Assembly: GCA_963402885.1 (NCBI GenBank)
Contig: OY727098.1
Span: 12,882,717-12,946,716, forward strand
Direction of reading: 5' to 3'
Source: Antedon bifida
Taxonomy: Eukaryota; Echinodermata; Crinoidea; Comatulida; Antedonidae
DNA length: 64,000 nt
Shown in pieces: positions 35,702-47,500 of this stretch. Position 1 is the first letter of the stretch; each line of letters opens with the position of its first letter. The position numbers and the translations under genes were made by a program. The notes under the pieces were generated by a model, which searched no databases, had not been told where the DNA came from, and saw only the letters and a list, made by a program, of their open reading frames with translations.

Positions 35702-38080
35702 ATTACCCAGCTCTACGGGGAGCCGTTACATCAACTTGTCAGAAGTTTTGAACGTTTATTTATCAAACGCGCTAAACTTGTTAACAACCTGACCTTTCTT
35801 AAGAGATGCAGAGACTCCAATGTTATCCCAAGAGGACTCCGGATCAACACGCCTATTCAAACAAGAGCAGCTTTCGACATTCTCAAAAGGGCCAGCCAGT
35901 CCTTATTGAGGGAACGAATCAGCCACACCAGGTTTCTACTCAACTTTACCGAGAGGAACTTGGAGGAGATTCGTCACAGATTAGACACAGCTTTACAACG
36001 AGGAGACTACGACAAGGTGAACAAAAAGTCTGGCCAGTTCACCTTCGAGACCACTCGCAAGAAGCAAATCAAGAAATTCAATTGTCTTGCAAACAACAAC
36101 CAAAAGGAGAAAACACCAGCACCAACTCTTAGCCGTACTCAGTTTAACGCCAAGACTGTAGTGAACCTAAGCAGTCGTGACTTGTCACAATCCGAGAGAT
36201 CAGTTCTCGTACTTGGCTTAAACTTTGCTACGGCACCTTCAACTATACCGAAGGAAGAGATCATCCAACGAATCGAACCTACTTTGACAGGTCTTGACAA
36301 AACTTCATCAGACAGCATCCGCATGCAGATCTCTCAACTGTTACGCCAGGACACCAAACCGAAATCCAACATCACCAAGGAAGAACGAGATGCTCTCAAA
36401 ACTCTCCGTGCAGACTCAACAATCCACATCCTACCAGCAGACAAGGGGAATGCCACCGTCATCATGAACGTTACAGAGTACAACAAGAAAATTTTGCAGC
36501 TCTTGAACACTCCTACGTATAGGAAAATCAAGAAAGATCCAACTCAATCCATCGAGAGGAAGATCGCAGCTAAACTTCTACAACTACATCGCTCTGAAGC
36601 TCTACCCAAGTCTACCTACCACCAACTTCGACCATCAGCAACAACTTATCCCAGACTATTTGGGCAACCTAAGATCCATAAGCAGGACATACCACTACGT
36701 CCTATTGTCTCTTCCAGAGGCTCACCAACGTACAATCTGGCAAAACATCTAGCCAAGATACTGTATCCACTGGTAGGACTAACAGGTCATCATGTGAAGA
36801 ATTCTCAGCATTTCGTGGAAATCATCAAGGACGTCTACCTGGAACCAACAGACAAGCTGATCAGCTTTGACATCAAGTCTTTATTCACCAATGTTCCAGT
36901 TAGGGAAGCTTGCACTATAGTCAAACATCGACTGCAAGCTGACCCTAAACTCCAACAGAGGACCGCACTTTCTGCAGTAGAAATCCATGAGTTACTTCTA
37001 CTATGTCTAACATCTACCAACTTCAAGTGGCGAGACCAATTCTTTGAACAAACTAAAGGGACGGCTATGGGATCTCCTTTATCCCCGGTCATTGCCAACA
37101 TCTTTTTGGAGGAGCTCGAACATCTAGCACTCTACTCCGCCAACAAGCGACCAAAACTTTGGCTTCGATATGTAGACGACACTTTTATCATCTGGCAGCA
37201 CAACAAGGTGGACTTAGATAGTTTTCTAATACACCTCAACTCTCAACACTGTAACATAGCATTCACCATGGAAGAGGAAAACGACCACAGTTTACCATTT
37301 CTTGACGTATTTGTCACAAAGGAACCTGAGGGCACTCTGTCCCACAAAGTATATCGCAAACCCACGCACACGGACAGATATTTACACAAGCGATCTTTCC
37401 ACCATCCGTCAACGAAGAAATCAGTTTGTAAAACTCTTATCAAAAGAGCGCACACCATCAGCGACAAGAAGTGTCTCCGACAAGAAATACATCATGTCAA
37501 CAAAGCATTGGAACTCAATGGTTACAACAGGAAGGACTTCAAGTCATCGTCAACCAACAACAACGATCCTGTAGAGTTCAGAAAGTCTGTATGTTTACCA
37601 TATTTGGGACAGCTTTCTCATCGTATCCAGCGAGTACTACAAAACGCCGACATAAAAGTATTTCATAGTGCAGTCAACAAGTTGTCACAGTGTCTTCAAA
37701 CACACAAGGACAAACCAGCTAAACACAATCAACCTGGTGTATACTGCATCCCATGTGAATGTGGAAAGGTATACATTGGGGAAACTGGACGCGACCTTCA
37801 AACCAGGCTTAAAGAACATCAAGGCCATGCCAGAAGAGGAGAGCAAGACAAATCATCAATAGTTATGCATTCTCAACAACACCGAGTTAATTGGAAAGAT
37901 GCTGAACTAATTGCTACCGTTCCTTCTTGGCATTCCAGACGAACCAGGGAAGCTATTGAAATCTACAAACACAACACTGTTCATCAAGATATTGGATTTG
38001 TTATTAGTGACATTTGGCTATCTTTATTTAACAAGAATCTTCATCGACCAGGAGGACCAACAAGGTTTCATGAAGGGTAG
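35681..38080 (+). CDS. PLE polyprotein: reverse transcriptase plus GIY-YIG endonuclease
   Basis: An open frame of 799 aa. The N-terminal part (about aa 1-240) is the basic PLE-specific region. Reverse transcriptase blocks follow: PLRPIVSSRGSPTYNLAKHL, SFDIKSLFTNVP (about aa 393), TKGTAMGSPLSP (about 461) and YVDDTF (about 497). The C-terminal GIY-YIG nuclease starts at GVYCIPCECGKVYIGETGRD (about 686). Together these define the endonuclease-bearing Penelope-like elements, which nick DNA and prime reverse transcription at the target. The true C-terminus would be NKNLHRQ then TAA at 40225-40230; the LINE inserted after CGA of the Arg codon, so the present frame ends with 12 foreign residues instead. 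No internal stop is seen, so the protein could still be made. Confidence 0.92.
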   Translation: MQTFKQYITQLYGEPLHQLVRSFERLFIKRAKLVNNLTFLKRCRDSNVIPRGLRINTPIQTRAAFDILKRASQSLLRERISHTRFLLNFTERNLEEIRHRLDTALQRGDYDKVNKKSGQFTFETTRKKQIKKFNCLANNNQKEKTPAPTLSRTQFNAKTVVNLSSRDLSQSERSVLVLGLNFATAPSTIPKEEIIQRIEPTLTGLDKTSSDSIRMQISQLLRQDTKPKSNITKEERDALKTLRADSTIHILPADKGNATVIMNVTEYNKKILQLLNTPTYRKIKKDPTQSIERKIAAKLLQLHRSEALPKSTYHQLRPSATTYPRLFGQPKIHKQDIPLRPIVSSRGSPTYNLAKHLAKILYPLVGLTGHHVKNSQHFVEIIKDVYLEPTDKLISFDIKSLFTNVPVREACTIVKHRLQADPKLQQRTALSAVEIHELLLLCLTSTNFKWRDQFFEQTKGTAMGSPLSPVIANIFLEELEHLALYSANKRPKLWLRYVDDTFIIWQHNKVDLDSFLIHLNSQHCNIAFTMEEENDHSLPFLDVFVTKEPEGTLSHKVYRKPTHTDRYLHKRSFHHPSTKKSVCKTLIKRAHTISDKKCLRQEIHHVNKALELNGYNRKDFKSSSTNNNDPVEFRKSVCLPYLGQLSHRIQRVLQNADIKVFHSAVNKLSQCLQTHKDKPAKHNQPGVYCIPCECGKVYIGETGRDLQTRLKEHQGHARRGEQDKSSIVMHSQQHRVNWKDAELIATVPSWHSRRTREAIEIYKHNTVHQDIGFVISDIWLSLFNKNLHRPGGPTRFHEG

Positions 38081-40208
38081 ATATATTGGTGAATGTACTA
38101 GAACAATGTACGACATCCTAGTTTACACCAAATTACGTAATATTCCTGGTCTTGTGTTAACGATTGATTTTGAAAAGGCTTTTGACACGGTTTCCCACAC
38201 TTTTATGAAAAAAGTCCTTTTAAACTATAATTTTGGTGATGATATTTTAAGGTGGATTGACATTTTTTATAACGAATGTAAATCAAGTGTTCTTGTAAAT
38301 GGTTACCCAACACCTTTTTTTAATATACAAAGAGGATGTCGTCAAGGCGACCCTCTTTCACCATATTTATTTATTTTATGTATTGAAGTGTTAGCACAAA
38401 ATATCAGATCAAATGAGTACATGAAAGGTATTAATGTAGAAGGCACCGAGTTTAAAATTAGTATGTACGCTGACGATGCCACTATATACATTGATGGCTC
38501 AGAAAATAGTATGCTAGAAGCATTTAAAGAGTTAGATAGTTTTTACAACATATCTGGTTTAAAGGTTAACTACAAAAAAACATGTGCTATGTGGATTGGG
38601 AGCAAAACGCATTGTAAAGAAAGAATTTGTAAAGAAAAAGATTTCTATTGGCCAGATGATGGACACTTATGTATTCTTGGCATCATGTATTGTGTTGACT
38701 ACACTCAAATGCCAGAACTAAATTATATTAAATGTATGACATCTATACAAAAATCACTAGCCCAATGGTCAAAAAGATATCTCACGCCTCTTGGAAGGCT
38801 TATTATTGTAAAATCTCTAATTATTCAAAAAATAAATCATATAATTCTAACCATGCCAAACCCCAATAAAAATTTTGTTGCAAAGCTCAATACATTACTT
38901 TTTAAATTTATTTGAAAATCTAGTGAGAAAATAAGTAGAAAACAAATTTGTAAAGATCACAGTCAAGGCGGTTTTAATATGGTTCAAATAGAAGATTTTT
39001 TTCAGTCCTTAAAGTTAACATGGATCCGGAGATACATGTTTTCTTCGGGTAAATGGAAATCTCTTTCTAATTTTTTTTTTCCTCTTATGAGTGGTATAAT
39101 ATCGGGAAAAAGTGTTTTTTTAACTTCTGAAAGGAATGCCTTTTGGAATGATGTAACTGCCTGGAATAATCTGAATCAAAGTAATTACCCAGAAACAAAT
39201 ATAGATATCCCAAGAATATTTTTGTGGGGAAATAACGAAATAAAAGTTGCCAATAGGCCAGTGTTTTTTAAAAATTGGTATGAAAGGGGAATAGTTTATA
39301 TTAACGATGTACTGTATTACGTTCAGAAAAAAATTCTTTTATGTCATGGGAACATTTCAAAAAACATTATAATATTCAATGTAATTTTTTACAGTACCAA
39401 GGTATAATTAATTCAATAAAACATAGTTACAATATAAGTAATTTGACTAAACTGCAAACACTAATAATTCCTTTTCATTTAGATATTTTTATTAAAAATC
39501 CAACAGGGTGTAGGGCTTTTTACAATAAATTTAAAGAAAATGTTTTTGTCAGACCGAAAAGTATGAGAAAATGGGAAGAAAAAATTAATGTCAATAAAAC
39601 AGATGAGGAACTGAAACAAATGTACAAACTTCCTTTTAAATGTGTCAGACAAACAAACCTACAATGGTTCCAATATAGAATAAATAATAGAATAATTGCA
39701 ACAAATGTTTTTTTGACAAGAATTGGTATTCGACAAAATAAAGCATGTACTTTCTGTGACAATGTACCTGAAACACTTCCTCATCTGTTTGTAAGCTGCA
39801 AATATGTAAAACCACTATGGTCAAATATAGAACACAAAATTAGTATTTCCTTTAACAAAATAATTTTTACAATTGATTCGATTTTGTTTGGAGATATTTC
39901 ACAATGTTTTTCTGTTAATACAATTATTATTCTTACAAAGTATTTCATTTATAAATGTAGAATTGGTAAAACTCTGCCAAGTATTGAGGCTTTAAATATT
40001 TATTTACGAAATTATTTAATGATGTTAAGGTATATTGCAAGGCAAAATGGAGCATCAAATGATTTTGAGAAACAATGGGTAGACTTTATTAATTTATTGT
40101 AATACTAATTTTTTTTACTGCTTGTTATAGGCACGTCTCTTTTGTTTATTTTTTCCTTTTTTATTTTTTTCTCTGTATAAAATATGAATAAAAAAAAAGA
40201 AAAAAAAA
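38049..40208 (+). mobile_element. 5'-truncated L1/Tx1-type LINE inserted in the PLE
   Basis: The insert starts inside the reverse transcriptase (QQGFMKGRYIGECTR), continues with LTIDFEKAFDTVSHTF, RGCRQGDPLSPYLFILCIEV and MYADDATIYIDGSE, and ends in an A-rich tail (40185-40208). A 16-bp target duplication AAGAATCTTCATCGAC flanks it (38033-38048 and 40209-40224). The RT wording resembles L1/Tx1-group LINEs. One nonsense codon (TGA at 38913-38915, where a Trp is usual) and one frameshift near 39320-39400 break the ORF; the tail domain reads on in another frame to 40102 with a CxxC zinc-like motif (CTFCDNVPETLPHLFVSC). It is dead on arrival, like most truncated LINE copies. Confidence 0.9.
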
Positions 40209-40542
40209 AAGAATCTTCATCGACAGTAAACAATGCCATAGTTTCTGGCCAGTTTACATTTCACAACCCACTCTGGGCACATGGTCTTGTTTGGCCAGTC
40301 CACACCCAAGTTTGAGACAATGCTATTGTTTTTAGCTTGTCTCACCCTGCTTTTCACACCTATCAGAAACAATGCTCTTCTATAGCAAGTTTCCATTCAA
40401 TATTGTTCTTGGAAACAATGCTCTGCTGTAGCTAGTTTCAATCCCTCCCACTATGTGAACTTGCCATTGTTTCTGGCTTTCACACCAGTCCCACCCTTCC
40501 CACTTATATTCCAAGTTTCTTGGACTTTCTGCATTCTCACTC

Positions 40543-40576
40543 CTGAGGACGATCAAAGTATATTGATCGAAACGTC
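40543..40576 (+). ncRNA. Hammerhead-like motif at the PLE 3' end
   Basis: Same core as at 35572-35605 (CTGAGGA, 6-bp stem-loop, GAAAC, GTC), ending 7 bases before the right end of the element. GAG directly after GTC can pair with CTC before CTGA. Two direct copies at both ends is the arrangement expected of PLE terminal repeats. Confidence 0.6.
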
Positions 40577-40602
40577 GAGAAACACAGCATTATTGAATTT
40601 AA

Positions 40603-41147
40603 AGATGTATTGTCCCTTTGACCAATTCAAAAAAAATTTTTTTTTTTTAATTTCGAAAAAAGTGGGTCATTTTGAAGTATCATAATAGTTATTAACTTTC
40701 ACCAAAAATTAGTAAAAAAAAAAATTATTTAACTGAAATACAGACATTTTTTTGTTCAAAAAATAACTTTGACTTCCAGTCAAAGTTTTCGATCAAAACA
40801 TATCTCATAATGCAACGCGCTTGTTTGGCTACTCTGTATGCATAATCATAAAACTTCTTCGCGATCTGTGTGAAAACACCTTCTCAACCGCGACGAGTTG
40901 TAAACAATCCTAATTAGCATCATGTATAATGCATACTCGTGGTTTGAAATCTTTGTTTACTTTCGCTTGTGATGATTTTCCAGACGAAATGTAATCAAAT
41001 TAATTTACCTGTTAATTACGTAAACTTGTTGTTTTTGGCTCAAATTTTCGACTTAAAGTGAATACCTTTAATATTACTTTGATATGGCCAATTTAAATTT
41101 AGAATATTTTTTTTTTCATTTTTTGTGTTTCAAGGGACAATACATCT
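40603..41147 (-). mobile_element. TTAA-flanked MITE, copy 2
   Basis: A 545-bp copy of the element at 23425-23950 in the opposite direction, flanked by TTAA (40599-40602 and 41148-41151). It begins directly after the right target duplication of the PLE. The inner sequence (GTGGGTCATTTTGAAG, AACATATCTCATAATGCAAC, CTAATTAGCATCATG) matches copy 1 with moderate divergence. Confidence 0.85.
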
Positions 41148-41366
41148 TTAAGTTAATTATTAATTATAAATATATTACATTTTGTTGATCCTTTTTATTG
41201 AGAATGATTTTGACCAAATGAGTGATGAATGGACTTCTGTGAGAATACTGCCCTCATCGTCTCAGACAGTATGTAATTTACCTGTTATAAAATGAATCAT
41301 TCCAATTATTATCATTTGCATTATTCGGATGAAAGATTTACGTCATCTTCGGAAACTTTCGTCAGT

Positions 41367-41374
41367 TGACGTCA
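41367..41374. promoter_or_regulatory. Palindromic CRE/ATF site upstream of MED26
   Basis: A perfect TGACGTCA, 140 bases before the MED26 start codon, in a stretch that is more GC-rich and CpG-rich than its surroundings. An ETS-like CTTCGGAAAC lies near 41348. Both fit a housekeeping promoter at about 41300-41440, which is inferred. No TATA box is evident close to the likely start. Confidence 0.45.
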
Positions 41375-41513
41375 TGATCGGAGATCCGGCCATCCCATAG
41401 TGTATCCCAGAATTCAGCGCTCTTGCGGAGGGAAATTGCCGTAATGTCTACCAAGGGCCTTCGTTGTGCAGCCGCAACAACACGGCTGAGTTTGACCGCC
41501 GATTTTCGGTCAA

Positions 41514-44500
41514 ATGCCGCTGTCCGCGCAACAGATCAAGGAAAAACTGCAAAGTGCAATCGATCAAGATGCGAATGTAAGAACTTTGAAATTAAAATTG
41601 TGCCCATATTTCTTTAAAAGGGTCATCTTGTAGAGGAGCAATTTCTACCTTCGTGTGAAGTGTGTGCTGTCTGGTCACACACTGATCTACACTGCGCAGA
41701 TTAACTCAATTGCTGTACAAAACACAGGCAATGGGCTGTTCAATACCAATGCCGGGTGAGCTAGCTGGGATAACATGCTTCGAAGAGTAGCCTAGACACA
41801 ACTATTAAATTACCAATTCAAGTTTTTAGGCCATATTATAACTTGTTACTTCTTGTTTGTTTCCATCCATTTTTAGTCAATACAGCAACAATGCAATGTC
41901 TGACAATCTCAGTATTCTTCATTCAGTATTCTTGAGTTGAGCTAGGCCTAGGCCTTGGTTAGGCCTAGCCTAGGCCTAGGCTAGATGATAGAGTAGTAGG
42001 CCTCACCGGCGCTAGTTCCGTTTCGCACCTGTTTTTATTTCGACTTCCTTTTCACTCTAAACTTAAATAACTTATTGTGAATACCACACCTTAAAATTGG
42101 GCCTCATAATTAGTACTTTTATGAAGAAGAATCACATAAAAAGTAACAAATAAATCCTTTAAATTGATGATTTTACAGACATGTTTCTCGCATACCGTTC
42201 GCGAATTTAGCATACTCGAAGTTCAATATTTTCGTTTCTATGGAGCGCCAAAAGAGCAACTATAATAGATGGTTAAAAACTCAGTGGAATGCGTCTTCTG
42301 TTTAATGCATCTATTATTGAAATAGACGTTTAATTTGAATATATTTTTTCAATAAAAATGCTGCAATATTTTACTGTTAATAATCATAATGTGCTGTTTT
42401 CAAATATCAACCGACCCTAGGCATAAATCAGAATCACTACCTAGCCTAAGACTAAGAGTGTAATATGATGATGAATTTGTCGATTTTCATTCTTAAAAGT
42501 TAACAATAACTGCGAAAACCATGTACAGTATCAATAGTAACATTTTTGCTGCATTGACATTGACAAAATATGTTACAATTGAACGTAATTTTCACCAATA
42601 AATGCATTAAATATACGCATTATACTGAGTTTTTAGCCCTCTATTATGATTGCTCCTTTGGCGCTCCATAGAAACAACAACATTGAACATGGAGTATTCA
42701 AAATTCACGAACCGCCGATGTGCGAGAAACACGTCTGTAAATTCATCAATTTAAAGGATTTATTTGTTACTTTTTGTGTGATCTCCTTCATAAAAGCATT
42801 GTTGAGGCCTAATTCCAAGGTGTGGTACTCACGATAAAGTTACTGAACAAATTTTGAGTCAAAATAAATGACAGGTGCGAAACGGAACTAGCGCCGGCCC
42901 ACCTAGTAGTAGTAGTAGTAGACAGGGCTCGAAATTATCCTACTTTTTTTTTGACTAGCAACCTTTGCTAGTTGTAAAAATTTAACTAGCAAAATCAGCA
43001 GCATAACTAGCAGTAGCAATCACAATTTTATTGGTAAAATAGTTAAATTCTACAAACAAAGAGCTGAATTTAGGTGTAGGCCAAGCTAGTAGTAGTACCT
43101 TTTTTACTTGACAGTCAAATGCTAACGCCTTTTTAGCCAAATTAAAAAAACAAAATTATCACAAAATAAGATCAAGACATGCTTTCATGCTAGCCAAATC
43201 AAGGGTGTCAAACTTTAAATTTTTAAGCAGAACAAAATTGACTGTATGTATAAAATATTGCCGATGACAAAACTGAGTTATATTGGTTATATCCAATTAA
43301 AGTTAATTGACACCGAGCGAAATTTTACGCCCTAACTAATCCGTTCAGGCTACGCCCGCCTCATTCAACAGCCATGGTCCGCCGTCTTTCGCTCGACTCA
43401 TCTATCCAGGAAATTCCTCATCGCGAGAAGCATGATGCTGAGCTCAATAATAATAGTGGGCTGATTAATAGTTTGAAAACAGCTTACAGCAATGTATTTC
43501 TTAAGTGAATTTTTACTCATCGCATTACCTTTATTTAGCCAGAGATTAATTACATGGATTTATGTGTATTCATCGGCGTAATTTCGTTCGCGAGGAAAAG
43601 CGCACATTCGCAGAGTCACCATTGGCCAATGAGCTTTATAGATTATTGCCGATTACTCTTTTTGCAACATTAACAAGGTAAAAGACGTGAAAACTGTCAT
43701 CAAGTGCTTTAGTTTTATAAACTAGATTCAATTTTACAGGAAAAGAAGTTAAAAATAAATACTAAAAATTGTTTTAAAAAACTATTTAATTTGTCAATAA
43801 TGACCAATCTAATGGTTTAAAAATTACATCTTCATAGTTCAAAATAAAATGTGCTGTCTTTAAAAAAAGTATGTGATCAGACGAAGAAAGATATTGTGGT
43901 ATGCAAGAATAATAACAAATCCCTGTTTCATTGTAGATGCTAACAATAACATTACTACAGTACTGCTAACCAAATGAAAATATTTGTTACATATGCTGCA
44001 TAAGCGGATAAAAATTGGTTCATACCGCCTTGCATCCAGTTCACAATTGGCAGTTTTGGCCCTTGCGACATTAACAATTTAAATGAACAATGTACTTTGT
44101 CGATATACTGGTCAAAATAAAACATCCTACAGTACAATAAGATATATTAAACACAATTCCTTTTATTAGCACAACTGTATTTGGTCGATTTAACATTCCC
44201 TTTGGCAAGGGAGATTGAATAATAGCCGGTGAAGTCTTGGCCTCTAGTCAACTCGGCCTCACGTCAACTCTGCCCAATAAAGTATGGAACACAAAAAGTG
44301 TCTATTACTATTTAATATTATGAATCCACGCTTTTCAAAGAAATGAAGAAATAAAAAAATACTCATTTGACGATATAAATATGAAGTAGTACCTCGTGTT
44401 ACAAAAACATGTGCAGGTATTTTAGTATCGAAAAACGTCACCATTTGGCCATAAAAAAAATGATTTTAGAAATTTAATTAAATGTATTATAATAAAGGAA

Positions 44501-47500
44501 AGTTGGTGAAATCATTCATATTTTTTATGCTAAACGTATTATTGTCTAAATAACCGGGAGGTTCTAAATCTAAATTCTCCAGCTTTAAATGTATTTTATT
44601 GTTTCGGTGGTAAGAATTATTTATGGTTTTTTAAAAGCTTTTATGCATGAAAATAGTCAGTTGAAATCTGTGTAGTTTTCTATCTGCAGAGTCTGAACTC
44701 TATTGTCAAAACCCCCAAAACAAAACACCAGGCTTATTGTATTAAAAACGTCAGGTGTAGGCCTACTAATATTTATCTATTTATTTACTTTCTTTCAAGT
44801 AATGGATGCAAGAATGATTAAAAATTGAATGATGATGTTGAATGATTATTATTTCATTATAATTCAATCAAACACCTAATAAATCAAACAAAAAGATTTT
44901 GTACATGATAAGCTTCGATATAAAGCTAAATAATAGAGCACAACGAGTATCAAAATTGTATTTTTGTTGTAAAAAGTCAATACTAATTTTTCAGGTGGCG
45001 GGAGGGGGTTTACGATACAAAAAATCTAATTTTTTAGTATATACAGTAATTAAAAGGTATCCGCGGCTGCTTACGTGAGGGACCAATTGATTAATTAGAT
45101 AGGAAGAACAAACAGGTGGCCGCTCTCAGAGGTTCAACTGTATTCAGTAAAAAGTCTTCTTGGACAGAATTATTCCTAGGTTAAAAAATGTGAAGAAATG
45201 TTTAATAGTATTTTATTAATCCCCTTCATTTGCACTTTTTGAATTGCATACTTTAACGGGGCTGAGTTGACCGATTAGTTTTTGGCCTAGTTGACGTGAG
45301 GCCGAGTTGATTTTAGGCCGACTTGACTTGGGCTCAACTTGACTTGGGCTTGAGATGGTGTAGGGCTGACTTGGTAAGCATCTTCATAATTCCTTTTAAG
45401 ATTTTAATTAAGTGTTTTTAATTCATTGTATTAAACTTTGCTAACTTAAGACCTAGACTGATCACTGCATAACCTATTAAAACACCCACGTGAACAGAGT
45501 CTGCAGTCTAGGCCTTGTACTGTAGAAGGCGGACCCTTGTATTGTAGCTTGTGTTTCGAAACCTTACAGTAACACAGAAGACTGAAGACAAGTCAATACA
45601 AATGTTTCATACTCTGTTAATTTACTGTCTATTTCATATTGTACCAAGAGATCATCATTGATTTCCGTTCCACTGTCGTATTATAATAGATGATAGAGGT
45701 TGAACAAGTTAATAAATTTAAATATCTAGGTGTTACTTTTAATGGTGCGACCATATTCACTGTATCATGAAAGGTTAATTTCCGTCTACTCTTTATTGTC
45801 CGAGGAAAATGTCTTCTTTCAATGTTCAATCATTACTATCATTTATATTACAGCCATGTGCGGAGTCTGGAAATACTGTATTTCTTGTTGGGCCGGGAAT
45901 GAAAAATAAAACAGATATTAACAGAATTATTGGTGGTGTTAGGAAGGTTGAGCGGATAGTTGGTTGTTGCCAGAGGTCGGTGTGCGAGGCTTATAAGAGT
46001 AAAACTAACATATCCAGAATATTTCAATCTCTTTTAAATGACTCCAGTCACCCTCTTTTCAATAAACTCAACTCCCACTACATAGTCCGCAGTGGGCGCT
46101 TTCGGACACCGACCTCTTGTACCTTCTCTCCTTCCTTCCACAAGTCATTCAACTTTTTAACAAAAATTTTAAATGTAATGGACGATTTACAATAAGTTTA
46201 TTTATTTTTACTCATGTTTTGTGGCATTCTCTTCTTGTTTTGTAATTTTTTACCTTTTATATTGTTAAACATTTTTATATATTTGTAAAACAAATTTTAT
46301 TGATGAAAAGTACACTCAGGAAAAATTCTTTCATTTTTAACGGACCATTTTTATGGAATAATTTAACTTTAAACATTAAATTATCACTTACCTTACTTTC
46401 TTTAAAAAAAAAATACAAAAAATACTTAATCCATCAATATTCTTTAGATAGTTAATAAGTTTGCACCTATGGAATTTATATCTTACTTTTCCTTTCTATT
46501 GATATTCAATTCTGTTAGAAAGCAATTAAACGTTACCATGTACAATGTGATGTATTTTGGAATACTCGGCCTTAAAGCCCTTTTTGGCTTATTTGAGTTT
46601 CCACACATAAACAAATAATTAACCAGGTTATTTTCTTTGTCTTTGTCATATCTTTTACTTATTTTATGTGGAACAATAAATGAATAACAAATTTCATCTT
46701 TCACCGCTTGAAATTATTTGTACCATTGTAGGAATATAATACATTCATTATTTGTTTATAACACACACATTATTTGTTTTATACACACACACTTTCAACG
46801 GGAGGCTAGGCTAAGGCCTAAACAATTTGAAAAGGCAGAGCTCCAATTTTGGACGTGGAGTAGTAGAACAATTACAGACAACGTACAGTACACTAACGGC
46901 TAATCGTACATGATCAGCCTAGCTCTTGTTGCGTGTGGTTGCTCTCTTGAGTCTCGCTGTGTAACAAAAATGGGCCTGCAAAATGAAATTGATGTACTAA
47001 AGATTATATAACACCGCACTCGAAAGTGCCACTATAGTACATAATTTATTTAATGTCATGTGACCCACAATCTACTATAAGTGTATACTATAGTAATTTG
47101 TACACTATTTTGTAGGTGGTTGACATGGGACATGTGCTGGAGGCCATTCATCTGCTTGAGAAAACCTTCATTCCCAAAGAATCACTTGAAGTAAGTGCTA
47201 AGAAGTAATAATTCAATGTTTAATAAAGTTTGTTATGAATTGTTTAACAAACAAATGAAATCCTTCGAAGCGCATTAACACTGTAAAAATATTGGAGTAT
47301 ATGTTAACATATATAATTAAATGGATTTAACTAAATTGCTTATAATTTGATGTATTTCAATTCAATACCTGTTTTAAAGAATACTTTTTTTCTCCCCCCA
47401 GGAAACTAGATTAGGAAAACTTGTAAATGACATTCGGAAGAAATCCACTGACAGAGAACTTACAAACAGATGCCGTAAACTAGTTCGTCAGTGGCAGAAA

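Larger units (their letters stand above)
35348..40583 (+). mobile_element. Penelope-like element (PLE), interrupted by a LINE
   Basis: The element is bounded by a 15-bp target duplication ACAGCATTATTGAAT (35333-35347 and 40584-40598). It opens with an inverted repeat: 162-bp arms 35348-35509 and about 35540-35701 around a 29-bp spacer. The spacer plus right arm corresponds to the element's 3' end (from about 40483), giving the long-terminal-like direct copy known in PLEs. The single ORF is 35681-38080. A 2.16-kb LINE (38049-40208) splits the element just before the original stop codon. Without the LINE the PLE would be about 3.06 kb. The near-identity of the arms suggests a fairly recent insertion. 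Confidence 0.9.

Noticed and set aside
46973-47010. ATG at 46973 as the MED26 start exon
   Set aside because: It reads MGLQNEIDVLKII then stop, has no usable donor, and does not resemble the MED26 N-terminus, whereas 41514-41576 matches it and splices in phase.
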